A DNA stretch of 64,000 nucleotides from Niveispirillum sp. SYP-B3756 (GTDB lineage Bacteria > Pseudomonadota > Alphaproteobacteria > Azospirillales > Azospirillaceae), in NCBI RefSeq assembly GCF_009495745.1, contig NZ_WIDQ01000014.1:48949-112948 (forward strand), in the 5' to 3' direction. Shown piece after piece: positions 16,670 through 25,167 of this stretch. Both the position numbers and the translations under genes were made by a program. Position 1 is the stretch's first letter. The number at the start of each line of letters is the position of its first letter. A model generated the notes under the pieces. It made no database searches, was not told where the DNA came from, and saw only the letters and a program-made list of their open reading frames with translations.

Positions 16670-16687
16670 GTTACGGTTTGATGACCA
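16670..16687 (-). promoter_or_regulatory. Candidate Pho box upstream of pstS
   Basis: Minus-strand TGGTCATCAAACCGTAAC agrees with the PhoB site consensus (CTGTCATAWAWCTGTMAY) at 14 of 18 positions, including both GT(C/A)A cores at the right spacing. It lies 118 bases upstream of the pstS start. Confidence 0.55.
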
Positions 16688-16792
16688 GCCCCGCCGGTGG
16701 TCGCAGGGCCGCCCCGTCTGCCGATCAACCAGATCATTCCGAAGAGGGGATCGGGGCAAAGTGATATCGACAATATTATGATTTTAAACAGA

Positions 16793-16822
16793 AAAGCCAC
16801 CTTCAACCCTGAAGGTGGCTTT
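16793..16822 (-). terminator. Rho-independent terminator after the DnaJ-like gene
   Basis: Thirteen-base perfect stem (16793-16805 with 16810-16822), loop ACCC. On the minus strand the stem runs into TTTCTGTTTAAAA. It lies about 120 bases downstream of the DnaJ-like stop. Confidence 0.75.
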
Positions 16823-16942
16823 AGCGTGAGCAAACCGGACATGCCCTTTGCAGGAAAAGTCTGCAGGGGCCATGCGACAATTGCATTGCACCCCGCCCAA
16901 CGTGTCTCCGATGACGGAATTATGACGGGATCGTGCGGCGCC

Positions 16943-17875
16943 TCAAACCGGCTGGTTCAGTTTGCGCCGTACATCATAATCATGCGTCTTCGCCCATTTC
17001 TCGATGAAGCCCGCCAACTCCGCATCCGGCTTTTCCGGCAGCATCACCACCAGCTTCACATAGAAATCGCCTGTCACCTTGCGCTCGGCATTGACGATTC
17101 CCTTGCCTTTCAGGCGCAGCACCGTGCCACTGTTGGCCGCTTGCGGTACCTTCACGGCAACCTGACCATCCAGAGTCGGCACTTTGATGGCCGCGCCCAG
17201 CACGGCCTCCTGCAGTGTCACCGGCACATCCAGATGGATATCATCATCCTTGCGGGTGAAGAACGGATGGCCATCGACATGGATTTCGACAATCGCATCC
17301 CCGGCCCCGGCACCGCCCAGCCCCGGCAGCCCCTGACCTTTCAAACGTAGTTTCGTCTGATCCCTGGTTCCCGCCGGCACATTGATATCAATGGTCTTGC
17401 CTGTGGACAGGGTCAGGCGCCGCTTGGTGCCCAGACACGCCTCAATGAAGGGGACGGTAACCGAATAGCTGACATCGGCGCCCTTGGCCTTCACGCCGGA
17501 ACCGGCCCCGGCGGAGTAGCGCTTGCGGGCACCGTTGAAGAAATCAGCAAACGGATCATCATCGCCAAACGGATCGGCCCCGGCCCGGCTGCCGGACTCG
17601 CGCCCCGCCCCGGCACCGGCATAGGCGCGGCGGAAGCTGCGGTCCGGCCGTTCGGCCCCGCTGGCATCAATCTCGCCCCGGTCGAAGCGCGCCCGCTTAT
17701 CCGGGTCGGACAGCAGGCTATAGGCGCCATTGACCTCTTTGAACTTCAGTTCAATGTCCGGCCGACCGGGATTGACATCCGGATGGTATTGCTTGGCTAG
17801 GCGACGGAAAGCCTGCTTGATGTCGTCGGCGGAAGCCGTCCGAGTCACACCAAGGACTGCATAAGGATCGCGCAT
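16943..17875 (-). CDS. DnaJ-class (CbpA-like) co-chaperone
   Basis: J-domain protein that stimulates Hsp70 (DnaK). The J domain spans residues 1-65 with the catalytic HPD at 31-33 (QYHPDVN). It is followed by a Gly/Ala/Arg/Asp-Phe-rich linker (DPFGDDDPFADFFNG) and the C-terminal substrate-binding domains (VPAGTRDQTKLRLKGQG; FFTRKDDDIHLDVPVTLQEAVLGA). There is no CXXCXGXG zinc finger, so it is the CbpA/DnaJ type II class rather than DnaJ itself. 310 residues. ATG at 17873-17875; upstream in-frame starts lack a ribosome site. Confidence 0.88.
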   Translation of the reverse strand: MRDPYAVLGVTRTASADDIKQAFRRLAKQYHPDVNPGRPDIELKFKEVNGAYSLLSDPDKRARFDRGEIDASGAERPDRSFRRAYAGAGAGRESGSRAGADPFGDDDPFADFFNGARKRYSAGAGSGVKAKGADVSYSVTVPFIEACLGTKRRLTLSTGKTIDINVPAGTRDQTKLRLKGQGLPGLGGAGAGDAIVEIHVDGHPFFTRKDDDIHLDVPVTLQEAVLGAAIKVPTLDGQVAVKVPQAANSGTVLRLKGKGIVNAERKVTGDFYVKLVVMLPEKPDAELAGFIEKWAKTHDYDVRRKLNQPV

Positions 17876-18033
17876 GGTCACCACAAGCAATAGGACGTTT
17901 CAAACCATGCATCCTACCGCGCGCTCCGCTTTGGTCAAGTAAACCACGCGCAACACTCCGGTCCATGCGTATATACGGTGGTGGGCGGTGACGAGGCCGG
18001 CGGAAAACCGGCTGGCACCGCCCGGCCGGCAGA

Positions 18034-18507
18034 TCAGCTGACGATCTTCCAGCTGCCATCCGGCTGCTGGCAGGCGCGGCCGAAAGCCTGCTCGCTGCGA
18101 CCGCCGACGATGATCGTCTGCTGATATTCGCGGCAATAGGCCCCGGTACCCTGCTGGCGGCCTTCCGCCGTCGGGGTGACGATAACCCGGTTGGAATTGT
18201 TGGGGTTATCCCAGACAATCGGCTGGTTCAGCGGCGCATTGAAGGACTGGTAGGTGTTGCGCTCAAGCGCCGCACGATCGGCCCTGTCCAGCGACGAGCC
18301 GATTTCCGACCCCAGCAGCGCGCCCAGCACGGCACCGGCACCGGTTGCCCACAGCTTGCCCGAGCCGCCACCGATCTGGCTGCCGGCCAGACCACCGATC
18401 AGACCGCCCAGCACGGCACCGCCGGTCTGCTTCTGACCGGCATTGCTGTTCTGACACCCCGCCAGCATGGCCACCATGGCAGTGGCGATCACGACCTTCT
18501 TCAGCAT
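18034..18507 (-). CDS. Glycine-zipper lipoprotein (17 kDa surface antigen type)
   Basis: Outer-membrane lipoprotein related to the rickettsial 17 kDa antigen family. Lipobox LAGC with the lipid Cys at residue 18. A glycine-zipper 2TM segment (GGAVLGGLIGGLAGSQIGGGSG and ATGAGAVLGALLGSEIG) spans about residues 28-70. A soluble C-terminal domain contains RVIVTPTAEGR and CREYQQTI, typical of the family. 157 residues. ATG at 18505-18507 follows GAGG by seven bases; the reading frame extends far upstream but without signal-peptide logic. Function is probably envelope integrity; the precise role is unknown. Confidence 0.85.
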   Translation of the reverse strand: MLKKVVIATAMVAMLAGCQNSNAGQKQTGGAVLGGLIGGLAGSQIGGGSGKLWATGAGAVLGALLGSEIGSSLDRADRAALERNTYQSFNAPLNQPIVWDNPNNSNRVIVTPTAEGRQQGTGAYCREYQQTIIVGGRSEQAFGRACQQPDGSWKIVS

Positions 18508-18676
18508 TTTTAACCTCATCTTATATGCCCCCCCTGGGGAAGGGTCCGCCTGCTTACACGCGGCGGGGCCGGCCGACAGGCGGCTCCACGCGGAAAGTGG
18601 CGAACACAGCCATGCGGGGGGAGGCATGGACATTCGTTCAACAGGGCTTATCCTCCACCGGAATTCAGGCGCAACT

Positions 18677-19285
18677 ATGACAAAGATCACCACGATGTCC
18701 CTTGCAGACGCCACCGATCCCTTTGTCCAATTCCAGACCTGGTTTGCCGAGGCGGAAGCCACCGAGGTAAACGACGCCAATGCCATGTCGGTTGCAACGG
18801 TGGGGGCAAATGGCCGCCCTTCGCTGCGTATTTTGTTGCTGAAGGGGTTCGACCAGCGCGGTTTCGCCTTCTTCACCAATATGCAGAGCCGTAAGGGTGA
18901 CCAGTTGGCCGCAAATGCGGTCGCCGCCTTGACCTTCCATTGGAAGTCGATGCGCCGGCAGGTGCGGATCGAAGGGCTGGTGGAGCCGGTCACCCCGCAG
19001 GAAGCGGATGAATATTTCGCCTCCCGCCCGCGCGGCAGCCAGATCGGCGCCTGGGCCAGCCAGCAATCCCGCCCGCTGGACAAGCGGGAGACTCTGGAAG
19101 CGGCGATCCGCGATGTCGAGGCCCGCTATGAGGGCCAGCCGGTGCCGCGTCCGCCGCACTGGTCGGGCTATCGCGTCGTGCCGGACTATATTGAGTTCTG
19201 GCAGGATCGGGAATTCCGCCTGCATGATCGCATCGTCTTCACCCGCACCGACGGGGAATGGGCGAAGCAGCGCTTCTATCCGTAA
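18677..19285 (+). CDS. pdxH: Pyridoxamine 5'-phosphate oxidase
   Basis: FMN-dependent oxidase that converts pyridoxamine or pyridoxine phosphate to pyridoxal phosphate, the last step of vitamin B6 synthesis. FMN/PLP-contacting motifs are present: RILLLKGFDQRGF, FTNMQSRKG, MRRQVRIEG, ASRPRGSQIGAWASQQS and PRPPHWSGYRVVP. The protein ends in the conserved KQRFYP. 202 residues, slightly shorter than E. coli PdxH. ATG at 18677. The downstream transporter gene begins 18 bases after its stop. Confidence 0.95.
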   Translation: MTKITTMSLADATDPFVQFQTWFAEAEATEVNDANAMSVATVGANGRPSLRILLLKGFDQRGFAFFTNMQSRKGDQLAANAVAALTFHWKSMRRQVRIEGLVEPVTPQEADEYFASRPRGSQIGAWASQQSRPLDKRETLEAAIRDVEARYEGQPVPRPPHWSGYRVVPDYIEFWQDREFRLHDRIVFTRTDGEWAKQRFYP

Positions 19286-19302
19286 GTTCCGGCAGGGGTG
19301 AG

Positions 19303-20220
19303 ATGGTCGAGACTGATACCGGCGCACTGGACAAGTGGCGCCGCCGCGCCACCTATGCCAGCGTCGCCGTGGCGATGATGCTGATCCTGGCCAAGCTCAC
19401 CACCTATATGGCGACGGATGCCGTCTCCATCCTGTCATCCTTGATCGACAGTTCCGTGGATTTGCTGGCCTCCGTCGTCACCCTGTTGGGTGTGGCGCGC
19501 GCCCTTCGCCCACCCGACCATACCCACCGTTTCGGCCATGGCAAGGCCGAGCCGCTGGCTGCCCTGGCCCAGGCTGCCTTCGTTGCCGGGTCGGGTGTGT
19601 TTCTGGGCTATGAAGGGGTGGGAAGGCTGGTTGATCCGCGCCCGGTGGGGGAAACCTGGCTGGGCATCGGGGTGATGCTGTTCGCCATCGCCATGACGGC
19701 GCTGCTGCTGGGGTTTCAGCGCTTTGTCATCCGGCGCACCGGCTCCATGGCCATCAATGCCGACAGCCTGCATTACAGCGGCGATCTGTTCATGAATGCC
19801 GCCGTCATTGTCGCGCTGGGCCTGACCGCCTGGACTGGCTGGCCCTATTGGGATCCGCTGTTCGCTCTGGGCATTGCCGGCTTCCTGGTCTGGGGGGCGA
19901 GCCGTATCGTCACCACCGCCCTGGATGTGCTGATGGACCGGGAACTGCCGGACGAGGATCGGGAGAAGGTCAAACAGTTGGTCATTGCTCATCGACAGGC
20001 ACGCGGCCTGCATGATCTGCGCACCCGCTCTACCGGCCTGGGCCAACATATCGAGTTCCATCTGGAACTGGACCCTGATCTGACGCTTGCCCAGGCACAC
20101 GATATTACCGACGAGATCGAGCGTGAACTGAAGGCCGCCTTTCCCATCGCCGAATTCGCCATCCATCAAGAACCGGCGGGCCTGGATGATGAGCGACTGG
20201 ATCATCGCATCACACATTGA
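19303..20220 (+). CDS. Cation diffusion facilitator (FieF-like) transporter
   Basis: Inner-membrane divalent-metal/proton antiporter (iron, zinc, manganese or similar). Six helices; the TM2 metal site DSSVDL, the loop HTHRFGHGKAEPLAAL and the TM5 site NADSLHYSGD match FieF-type members. The cytoplasmic ferredoxin-like C-terminal domain (about residues 205-295) has LHDLRTRSTGLGQHIEFHLELD. 305 residues. ATG at 19303 follows GGGGTGAG. The tail is Asp/His-rich (DDERLDHRITH). The specific metal cannot be assigned. Confidence 0.9.
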   Translation: MVETDTGALDKWRRRATYASVAVAMMLILAKLTTYMATDAVSILSSLIDSSVDLLASVVTLLGVARALRPPDHTHRFGHGKAEPLAALAQAAFVAGSGVFLGYEGVGRLVDPRPVGETWLGIGVMLFAIAMTALLLGFQRFVIRRTGSMAINADSLHYSGDLFMNAAVIVALGLTAWTGWPYWDPLFALGIAGFLVWGASRIVTTALDVLMDRELPDEDREKVKQLVIAHRQARGLHDLRTRSTGLGQHIEFHLELDPDLTLAQAHDITDEIERELKAAFPIAEFAIHQEPAGLDDERLDHRITH

Positions 20221-20225
20221 TACCG

Positions 20226-20306
20226 ATCTCCCTTGATCGTGACCGATCCAGGGAGATTTCGCGTTCCCTTAAGTACCAGGCGGGCGCATTCGCGCCCTTG
20301 GCTTAT
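20226..20306 (+). repeat. Palindromic intergenic repeat, copy B
   Basis: Module 1 is a hairpin (20226-20238 with 20245-20257, one mismatch, loop GTGACC). Module 2 is 20277-20306, GGCGGGCGCATTCGCGCCC then TTGGCTTA. Closely similar to copy A at 54.9 kb and to the reverse-strand copy C at 10.0 kb. It lies between the convergent transporter and phoR genes. Confidence 0.8.
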
Positions 20307-20349
20307 TACGCGCCTATGGGGGTGCTGAGCCGGCGGTCGCCGGCCTCCA

Positions 20350-20378
20350 ACCCGCCTAAAGGTCAACCTTCAGGCGGC
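20350..20378. repeat. Short hairpin element (CCGCCTAAAGG type)
   Basis: Inverted repeat CCGCCTAAAGG/CCTTCAGGCGG around TCAA (one mismatch). A related element (CCCGCCTAAAGG-TTGA-CCTTTAGG) occurs at 45.38 kb between another convergent gene pair. It may be a second small repeat family or a terminator. The rest of the 310-base gap up to 20531 shows nothing further. Confidence 0.6.
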
Positions 20379-20530
20379 TTGGTATGATCCCTGGATTACC
20401 TTGCCACCAGCCGAGGGTGGCCCGGACCATGTCCCTGGTGGATATGAACTTGGGGGCGCCGTTGTTTCCACTACGACAGTGGCGGCAGCTTATCTCGCGG
20501 CGCGGTGGATGGGGCAGGAAGGGAAGGGGC

Positions 20531-22093
20531 TTAGCCCGCCTTCTTCACATCGCCCTCGGCCGAGACCTTGACCGCTGGCAGCAGCACGGTGAAGGTGCTG
20601 CCTTTGCCAACCTCGCTGTCGATGATCAGGCGGCCGCGATGGCGGTTAACGATATGTTTGACGATGGCCAATCCCAGCCCCGTCCCACCCAGGGCGCGGG
20701 AACGGGCAGGATCGACGCGGTAGAAGCGTTCGGTCAGGCGCGGCAGGTGAGTGCGGGCAATGCCCTCGCCCCGGTCGGTCACCGCCACGCAGATGGCCGG
20801 CCCCCGGGTGATGCGTCCGGCCAGGGCGGCATTGCTGCCCATACCGGTGCCGGCATTGTTGGGGTCATTGATCGACAGGTTGACGGTCACCTCCGTCTGT
20901 TCCTTGCCATACTTGATGGCATTATCGATCAAGTTCTGGAACACCTGGGACAGCTGATCCTCATCCCCGATCACCGGAGGCAGGGCCGGAGGCCCTTCGA
21001 TCCGCAGCTTCACCTTGCGCGCGGCCGCCCGCAATTCCAGCGTGGCGGTCAGATTGCGCACGATCTTGGCCACGTCGACTTCCGTTGTCGGCGGGGTATG
21101 CTCGTCCATCTCAATCCGGGAGAGGGAGAGCAGGTCATTGACCAGCCGCGACATGCGGTTGGACTGGTCGAACATGATGCCCAGGAACCGTTCATGTGCA
21201 TCCCTGTCATCCTTGGCCGGTCCCCGCAGGGTTTCGATGAAGCCGATCAAGGCAGCGAGCGGGGTGCGCAATTCGTGGCTGGCATTGGCCACGAAATCGG
21301 CCCGCATCTGCTCTGACCGTTTCAGCAGCGTGATGTCATGCAGGGTCAGCAGCACCTGACGCGGGCCATTGCTTCCCAGGGGCTGGAACGGTTTCACCCG
21401 CGCCTGCAGGGTGCGTTCCACCGGCACCGGCAGCAGGATTTCCACGGTGCGGGAAGCCCCGCCACCCAGCACAGCGTCCACCGCCTCCAGCAGGGTGGGG
21501 TTGCGCACGCTGCCGGCCAGATCGCGCCCCACCATCCGTTCGCCGAACAGGGCGCGGGCGGCCTGGTTGGCGCGCAGCACATCACGTTCGCCGGACAGCA
21601 GGATCAACGGGTCATGCAGGGTTTCCAGCACAGCTTCGGCCGCTGCCGCGCGGCCGGCATCGGCGCCATCCCGGTCCAGCCATTGCTGGTGTGAACGGGC
21701 GAGCGCCCCGGCAATGGCAATGGCGGAGATGGAATCAAATAAAGGGGTGGCAACGGGCTTTTTCGCCTCACCCAACGCATCAGCATAATGCACCAGACGG
21801 TTGGTGTCGCGGTAGATCAGCCGCAGGATGACCAGGGCAGCGGCCGTGACAAACAGTATGATGCCAGCGCCGGCCAATGAGGGCAGACCGCCCACAAAGA
21901 TCAAGGCGATGGCCGCGATGACGGTTGGGGCGGCCAGCAAGAGGCCGATGATTGTGAACCGCACAGGACGGACCAGTTGCCAACCCTTCACCACATCAAA
22001 CCGCCCGTTCAGACCCGCTGTTTCTTTTTCACCCACTGACGGGTGGGATCGGAGGACATAGCATCCTCCGCCCCAGCCCGTCTGCGGGATCAC
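20531..22093 (-). CDS. phoR: Phosphate regulon sensor histidine kinase PhoR
   Basis: Membrane histidine kinase that phosphorylates PhoB. Two N-terminal helices lie at about residues 44-95 of the longest reading. They are followed by a PAS-like domain (VLETLHDPLILLSGERDVLRANQAARALFG), the dimerisation/phospho-acceptor H-box ASHELRTPL, N-box NLIDNAIKYG, G1 DRGEGI and G2 GGTGLGLAIV. There is no ATG in frame: GTG codons at 22093, 22036 and 21994 are candidates, none with a good ribosome site. A GGAGG-preceded ATG opens another frame just upstream (see leader ORF). It lies 24 bases after maeB, not with pst-phoB. Confidence 0.9.
   Translation of the reverse strand: MIPQTGWGGGCYVLRSHPSVGEKETAGLNGRFDVVKGWQLVRPVRFTIIGLLLAAPTVIAAIALIFVGGLPSLAGAGIILFVTAAALVILRLIYRDTNRLVHYADALGEAKKPVATPLFDSISAIAIAGALARSHQQWLDRDGADAGRAAAAEAVLETLHDPLILLSGERDVLRANQAARALFGERMVGRDLAGSVRNPTLLEAVDAVLGGGASRTVEILLPVPVERTLQARVKPFQPLGSNGPRQVLLTLHDITLLKRSEQMRADFVANASHELRTPLAALIGFIETLRGPAKDDRDAHERFLGIMFDQSNRMSRLVNDLLSLSRIEMDEHTPPTTEVDVAKIVRNLTATLELRAAARKVKLRIEGPPALPPVIGDEDQLSQVFQNLIDNAIKYGKEQTEVTVNLSINDPNNAGTGMGSNAALAGRITRGPAICVAVTDRGEGIARTHLPRLTERFYRVDPARSRALGGTGLGLAIVKHIVNRHRGRLIIDSEVGKGSTFTVLLPAVKVSAEGDVKKAG
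22009..22059 (-). other. Possible leader ORF at the 5' end of phoR (16 codons)
   Basis: ATG at 22057-22059 with GGAGG five bases upstream (22065-22069), the best ribosome site in the region. It reads MSSDPTRQWVKKKQRV, then TGA at 22009-22011. It overlaps the phoR frame and ends 14 bases before the in-frame GTG at 21994. This means either a coupling leader peptide or the true phoR start separated by a frameshift. Confidence 0.45.
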
Positions 22094-22117
22094 AGAAACT
22101 TAATATGGGGCCACGCT

Positions 22118-24391
22118 TTACCGCACCAGCGCATCATGCGCTGCCATCACGGCGGCGGTGGTCAGGTCGCTGGCATTGGCACCCATCTGCACTACCTGTA
22201 CCGGCTTATCCATGCCGATCAGCAGCGGCCCGATCAACGTGCCGCCACCGAACTTATGCAGCAGCTTGGCGCCGATATTGGCGGCGTGCAGGGCCGGCAT
22301 GATCAGCACATTGGCCGGACCTGACAGGCGGCAGAATGGGTAAAGCCGCTTCATCAGGTCATAATCCAGCGCCACATCGGCCGACATTTCACCATCATAT
22401 TCGAAATCGACGCTGCGCCCATCCATCAGGGCCACGGCTTCCCGCACATGGGCGGCGCGCGCCCGCATCGGTTGGCCGAAATTGCTGAAGGAGAGGAAGG
22501 CGACGCGCGGTTCATGCCCCATCTGCCGGGCCATGCGGGCCGACTGAATGGCTATATCAGCCAACTGCTCCGGTGTCGGCCGTTCATGCACCGTGGTGTC
22601 GGAGATGAAGACGGTACGCTGACGCGTGGCCAGCACCGAGAGGCCGAAGACGATATGATCGGGTTCCGGATCGATCACCCGTTCAATATCCTCAAAACTG
22701 ACGGAGAAGCTGCGGGTCAGACCGGTGACCATGGCATCCGCTTCGCCGGTCGCCACCATGCAGGCGGCGAAGACATTGCGGTTCTGGTTGACCATGCGCT
22801 GCACGTCGCGGTGCAGATGGCCGCGCCGCTGCAGACGGCGATAGAGGAATTCCGTGTAACGCTCGTTGGTTGGCTGACCGAAGCTGGAATTCTGGATTTC
22901 CAGCGGCTCGATCCCCACCATCCCCAGGCTCACCAGCTTTTCCTGGATCACATGTTCGCGCCCCACCAAGATGGGTGTGCCATAGCGCCCCGACCGGAAG
23001 GCGATGGCGGCACGGATGGTGCGCTCCTCTTCCCCTTCGGCGAAAACGACGCGCTTGGGATTGTTGCGCACCCGCTCGGAGATGATCTGCAGACTGTCGG
23101 CCGTGGGGTCCAGGCGCAGGCGCAGGGTGCGGCGATATTCATCCATATCGACGATCGGTTTGCGCGCCACCCCCGTATCCATTGCCGCCTGGGCAACAGC
23201 GGCAGGAATGGTGACGATCAGGCGCGGATCGAACGGCACCGGGATGATATATTCCGGGCCATAGCGCAGACGGCGACCGGCATAGGCGGCATCCACCTCA
23301 TCCGGCACATCTTCGCGCGCCAGGGCTGCCAGCGCCTTTGCGGCGGCGACCTTCATCGCATCATTGATGGTGCTGGCCCGCACATCCAGCGCGCCGCGGA
23401 AGATGTAGGGGAAGCCCAGGACATTATTGACCTGGTTGGGATAATCCGAACGGCCGGTGGCGACGATGGCATCATCGCGCACGGAGGCCACCTCTTCCGG
23501 GGTGATTTCCGGATCGGGGTTGGCCAGCGCGAAGATGATCGGGTTGGGGGCCATGGATTTCACCATGGCGGGCGTCACGGCACCCTTGGCCGAGAGGCCG
23601 ACGAACACGTCGGCGCCCTGCAGCGCATCGGCCAGGGTACGGGCGTCCGTCACCACGGCGTGGGCCGATTTCCATTGGTTCATGCCCTCGGTGCGGCCCT
23701 TCCAGATCACGCCCTTGGTATCGCAGAGCGTGACATTGCCGGGCGGCAGGCCCATGGCCTTGAACAGCTCCGCACAGGCAATGGCGGCGGCACCGGCGCC
23801 ATTGATCACCAGCCTGGTATCCTCGATCCGGCGGCCGGTCATTTCCACGGCGTTGAACAGGCCGGCGGCGGCGATGATGGCGGTGCCATGCTGATCATCA
23901 TGGAAGACGGGAATATCCATCAGCTCCCGCAGGCGCTGTTCAATGATGAAACAATCCGGCGCCTTGATATCTTCCAGATTGATGCCGCCAAAGCTGGGGC
24001 CGAGATAGCGCACCGCATTGATGAACTGGTCCACGTCGCGGGTATCGACCTCCAGGTCGATGCCATCCACATCGGCGAAGCGCTTGAACAGGACGGCCTT
24101 GCCTTCCATCACCGGCTTGGAGGCCAGCGCCCCCAGGTCGCCCAAGCCCAGAACGGCGGTGCCGTTGGAGATGACGGCCACCAGATTGCCCTTGGCCGTG
24201 TAATCATAGGCCAGGCTGGGATCTTCATGGATTCGCAGGCAGGGCGTGGCCACACCGGGGGAATAAGCCAGCGAAAGATCGCGCTGCGTTGCCATCGGCT
24301 TGGTCGGCGTCACCTCCAGCTTGCCGGGCCTGCCGCTGCTATGCAGCAACAGGGCCTCTTCCTCGGTGATGCGCTTCTCGATACCGGCCAT
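22118..24391 (-). CDS. maeB: NADP-dependent malic enzyme with phosphotransacetylase domain
   Basis: Decarboxylates malate to pyruvate and CO2 with NADP. 757 residues: malic N-terminal domain ([12 protein letters not shown], residues about 40-170), NAD(P)-binding domain ([16 protein letters not shown]), then a C-terminal phosphate acetyl/butyryl-transferase-like domain from about residue 430 ([23 protein letters not shown]). The PTA-like domain is regulatory in this MaeB class and normally lacks transferase activity. ATG at 24389-24391. phoR follows 24 bases downstream on the same strand. Confidence 0.95.
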   Translation of the reverse strand: MAGIEKRITEEEALLLHSSGRPGKLEVTPTKPMATQRDLSLAYSPGVATPCLRIHEDPSLAYDYTAKGNLVAVISNGTAVLGLGDLGALASKPVMEGKAVLFKRFADVDGIDLEVDTRDVDQFINAVRYLGPSFGGINLEDIKAPDCFIIEQRLRELMDIPVFHDDQHGTAIIAAAGLFNAVEMTGRRIEDTRLVINGAGAAAIACAELFKAMGLPPGNVTLCDTKGVIWKGRTEGMNQWKSAHAVVTDARTLADALQGADVFVGLSAKGAVTPAMVKSMAPNPIIFALANPDPEITPEEVASVRDDAIVATGRSDYPNQVNNVLGFPYIFRGALDVRASTINDAMKVAAAKALAALAREDVPDEVDAAYAGRRLRYGPEYIIPVPFDPRLIVTIPAAVAQAAMDTGVARKPIVDMDEYRRTLRLRLDPTADSLQIISERVRNNPKRVVFAEGEEERTIRAAIAFRSGRYGTPILVGREHVIQEKLVSLGMVGIEPLEIQNSSFGQPTNERYTEFLYRRLQRRGHLHRDVQRMVNQNRNVFAACMVATGEADAMVTGLTRSFSVSFEDIERVIDPEPDHIVFGLSVLATRQRTVFISDTTVHERPTPEQLADIAIQSARMARQMGHEPRVAFLSFSNFGQPMRARAAHVREAVALMDGRSVDFEYDGEMSADVALDYDLMKRLYPFCRLSGPANVLIMPALHAANIGAKLLHKFGGGTLIGPLLIGMDKPVQVVQMGANASDLTTAAVMAAHDALVR

Positions 24392-24580
24392 TACGTCACT
24401 CTCCTCATTATGCTCGCATCCCATTGGGCGGGAAGGATTGCGGGCATGGTAGCGACCGAAAGCTGCGCGCACCAGGGGTGAAGATGCGAGAAAATTGCGC
24501 AGGTGCTGGCCGTCAGGTGGTTAACGGCACCCTAGAGAGGGCCTGTTGTGTGAAGCGATAAAAACTGCGATCATCACCGA

Positions 24581-24784
24581 ATGGCTGAACCGAAATCGAT
24601 CTTCGACTGGGTGGATGAGGAGCGCTTTGCAAGCGCCATCGCCGAAGCGCGCGCCGATTTTGACGCCGGACGCACCGTACCGCATGAGGTGGTGGCGGCG
24701 TGGCTGGAGCGTATGGCGAAAGGGGAGCGGCCGCCACCGCCCTTTTCCCACACGCTGCGCGAGAAAGCCCCCAAGCAAGGGTGA
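24581..24784 (+). CDS. Predicted antitoxin of a ParE-type module
   Basis: A 67-residue acidic-to-neutral helical protein immediately upstream of, and overlapping by GTGA, a RelE/ParE-like toxin gene. It has the pattern FDWVDEERFASAIAEARADFDAGRTVPHEVVAAWLERM, which recurs in short antitoxin genes paired with ParE toxins. No clear ribbon-helix-helix or helix-turn-helix is seen, and the C-terminal part (PPPPFSHTLREKAPK) is probably the disordered toxin-neutralising tail. ATG at 24581. Role assigned from size, arrangement and partner. Confidence 0.7.
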   Translation: MAEPKSIFDWVDEERFASAIAEARADFDAGRTVPHEVVAAWLERMAKGERPPPPFSHTLREKAPKQG

Positions 24785-25056
24785 CCAGGCACATGGTGTC
24801 GTGGAGTGATCAGGCGATCAGCGATCTTTACCACCATGTTGCCTATATCGATCAATTCAACCCAATTGCCGGGGATGAAATGGCGGCCCGGTTGCTTGCC
24901 GCCGGTAACAGCCTTGCCACGTTCCCCCGTCGGGGGCGGGCGCGGCCCGATGGGTTGCGGGAACTGACCGTCGTTCCGCCCTATGTGCTGGTCTATGAAT
25001 TGACCGGCGATGCCGTTCGCATCCTGCGTATCTGGCACGGCGCGCAGGAGCGGTGA
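24781..25056 (+). CDS. RelE/ParE-family toxin
   Basis: Type II toxin of the ParE/RelE fold, 91 residues from GTG 24781 (which overlaps the antitoxin stop) or 87 from ATG 24793. Family features: VSWSDQAISDLYHHVAYIDQFNP N-terminal helix pair, FPRRGRARPDGLRELTV central arginine loop and YVLVYELTGDAVRILRIWHGAQ final strands; the terminal RIxHGxQ is typical. ParE members poison gyrase and RelE members cleave mRNA; which applies here cannot be told. The pair is a single unit on the plus strand. Confidence 0.85.
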   Translation: MTRHMVSWSDQAISDLYHHVAYIDQFNPIAGDEMAARLLAAGNSLATFPRRGRARPDGLRELTVVPPYVLVYELTGDAVRILRIWHGAQER

Positions 25057-25167
25057 GCGGCGGCGCGCACCACTGCTCTTGACAAGCCCCGCCCCCTTGC
25101 TGGCACGATGCGAACGAGCGTGCTAAAATGCCGCCCCGCCGATAAGCCAATAAGGGAGAGCCCGCCA

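Noticed and set aside
22448..24481. A 677-codon open frame on the plus strand
   Set aside because: It is antisense to maeB, whose minus-strand product has all malic enzyme motifs; the plus-strand translation is His/Gly/Gln-rich with no domain, typical of a GC-rich shadow frame.
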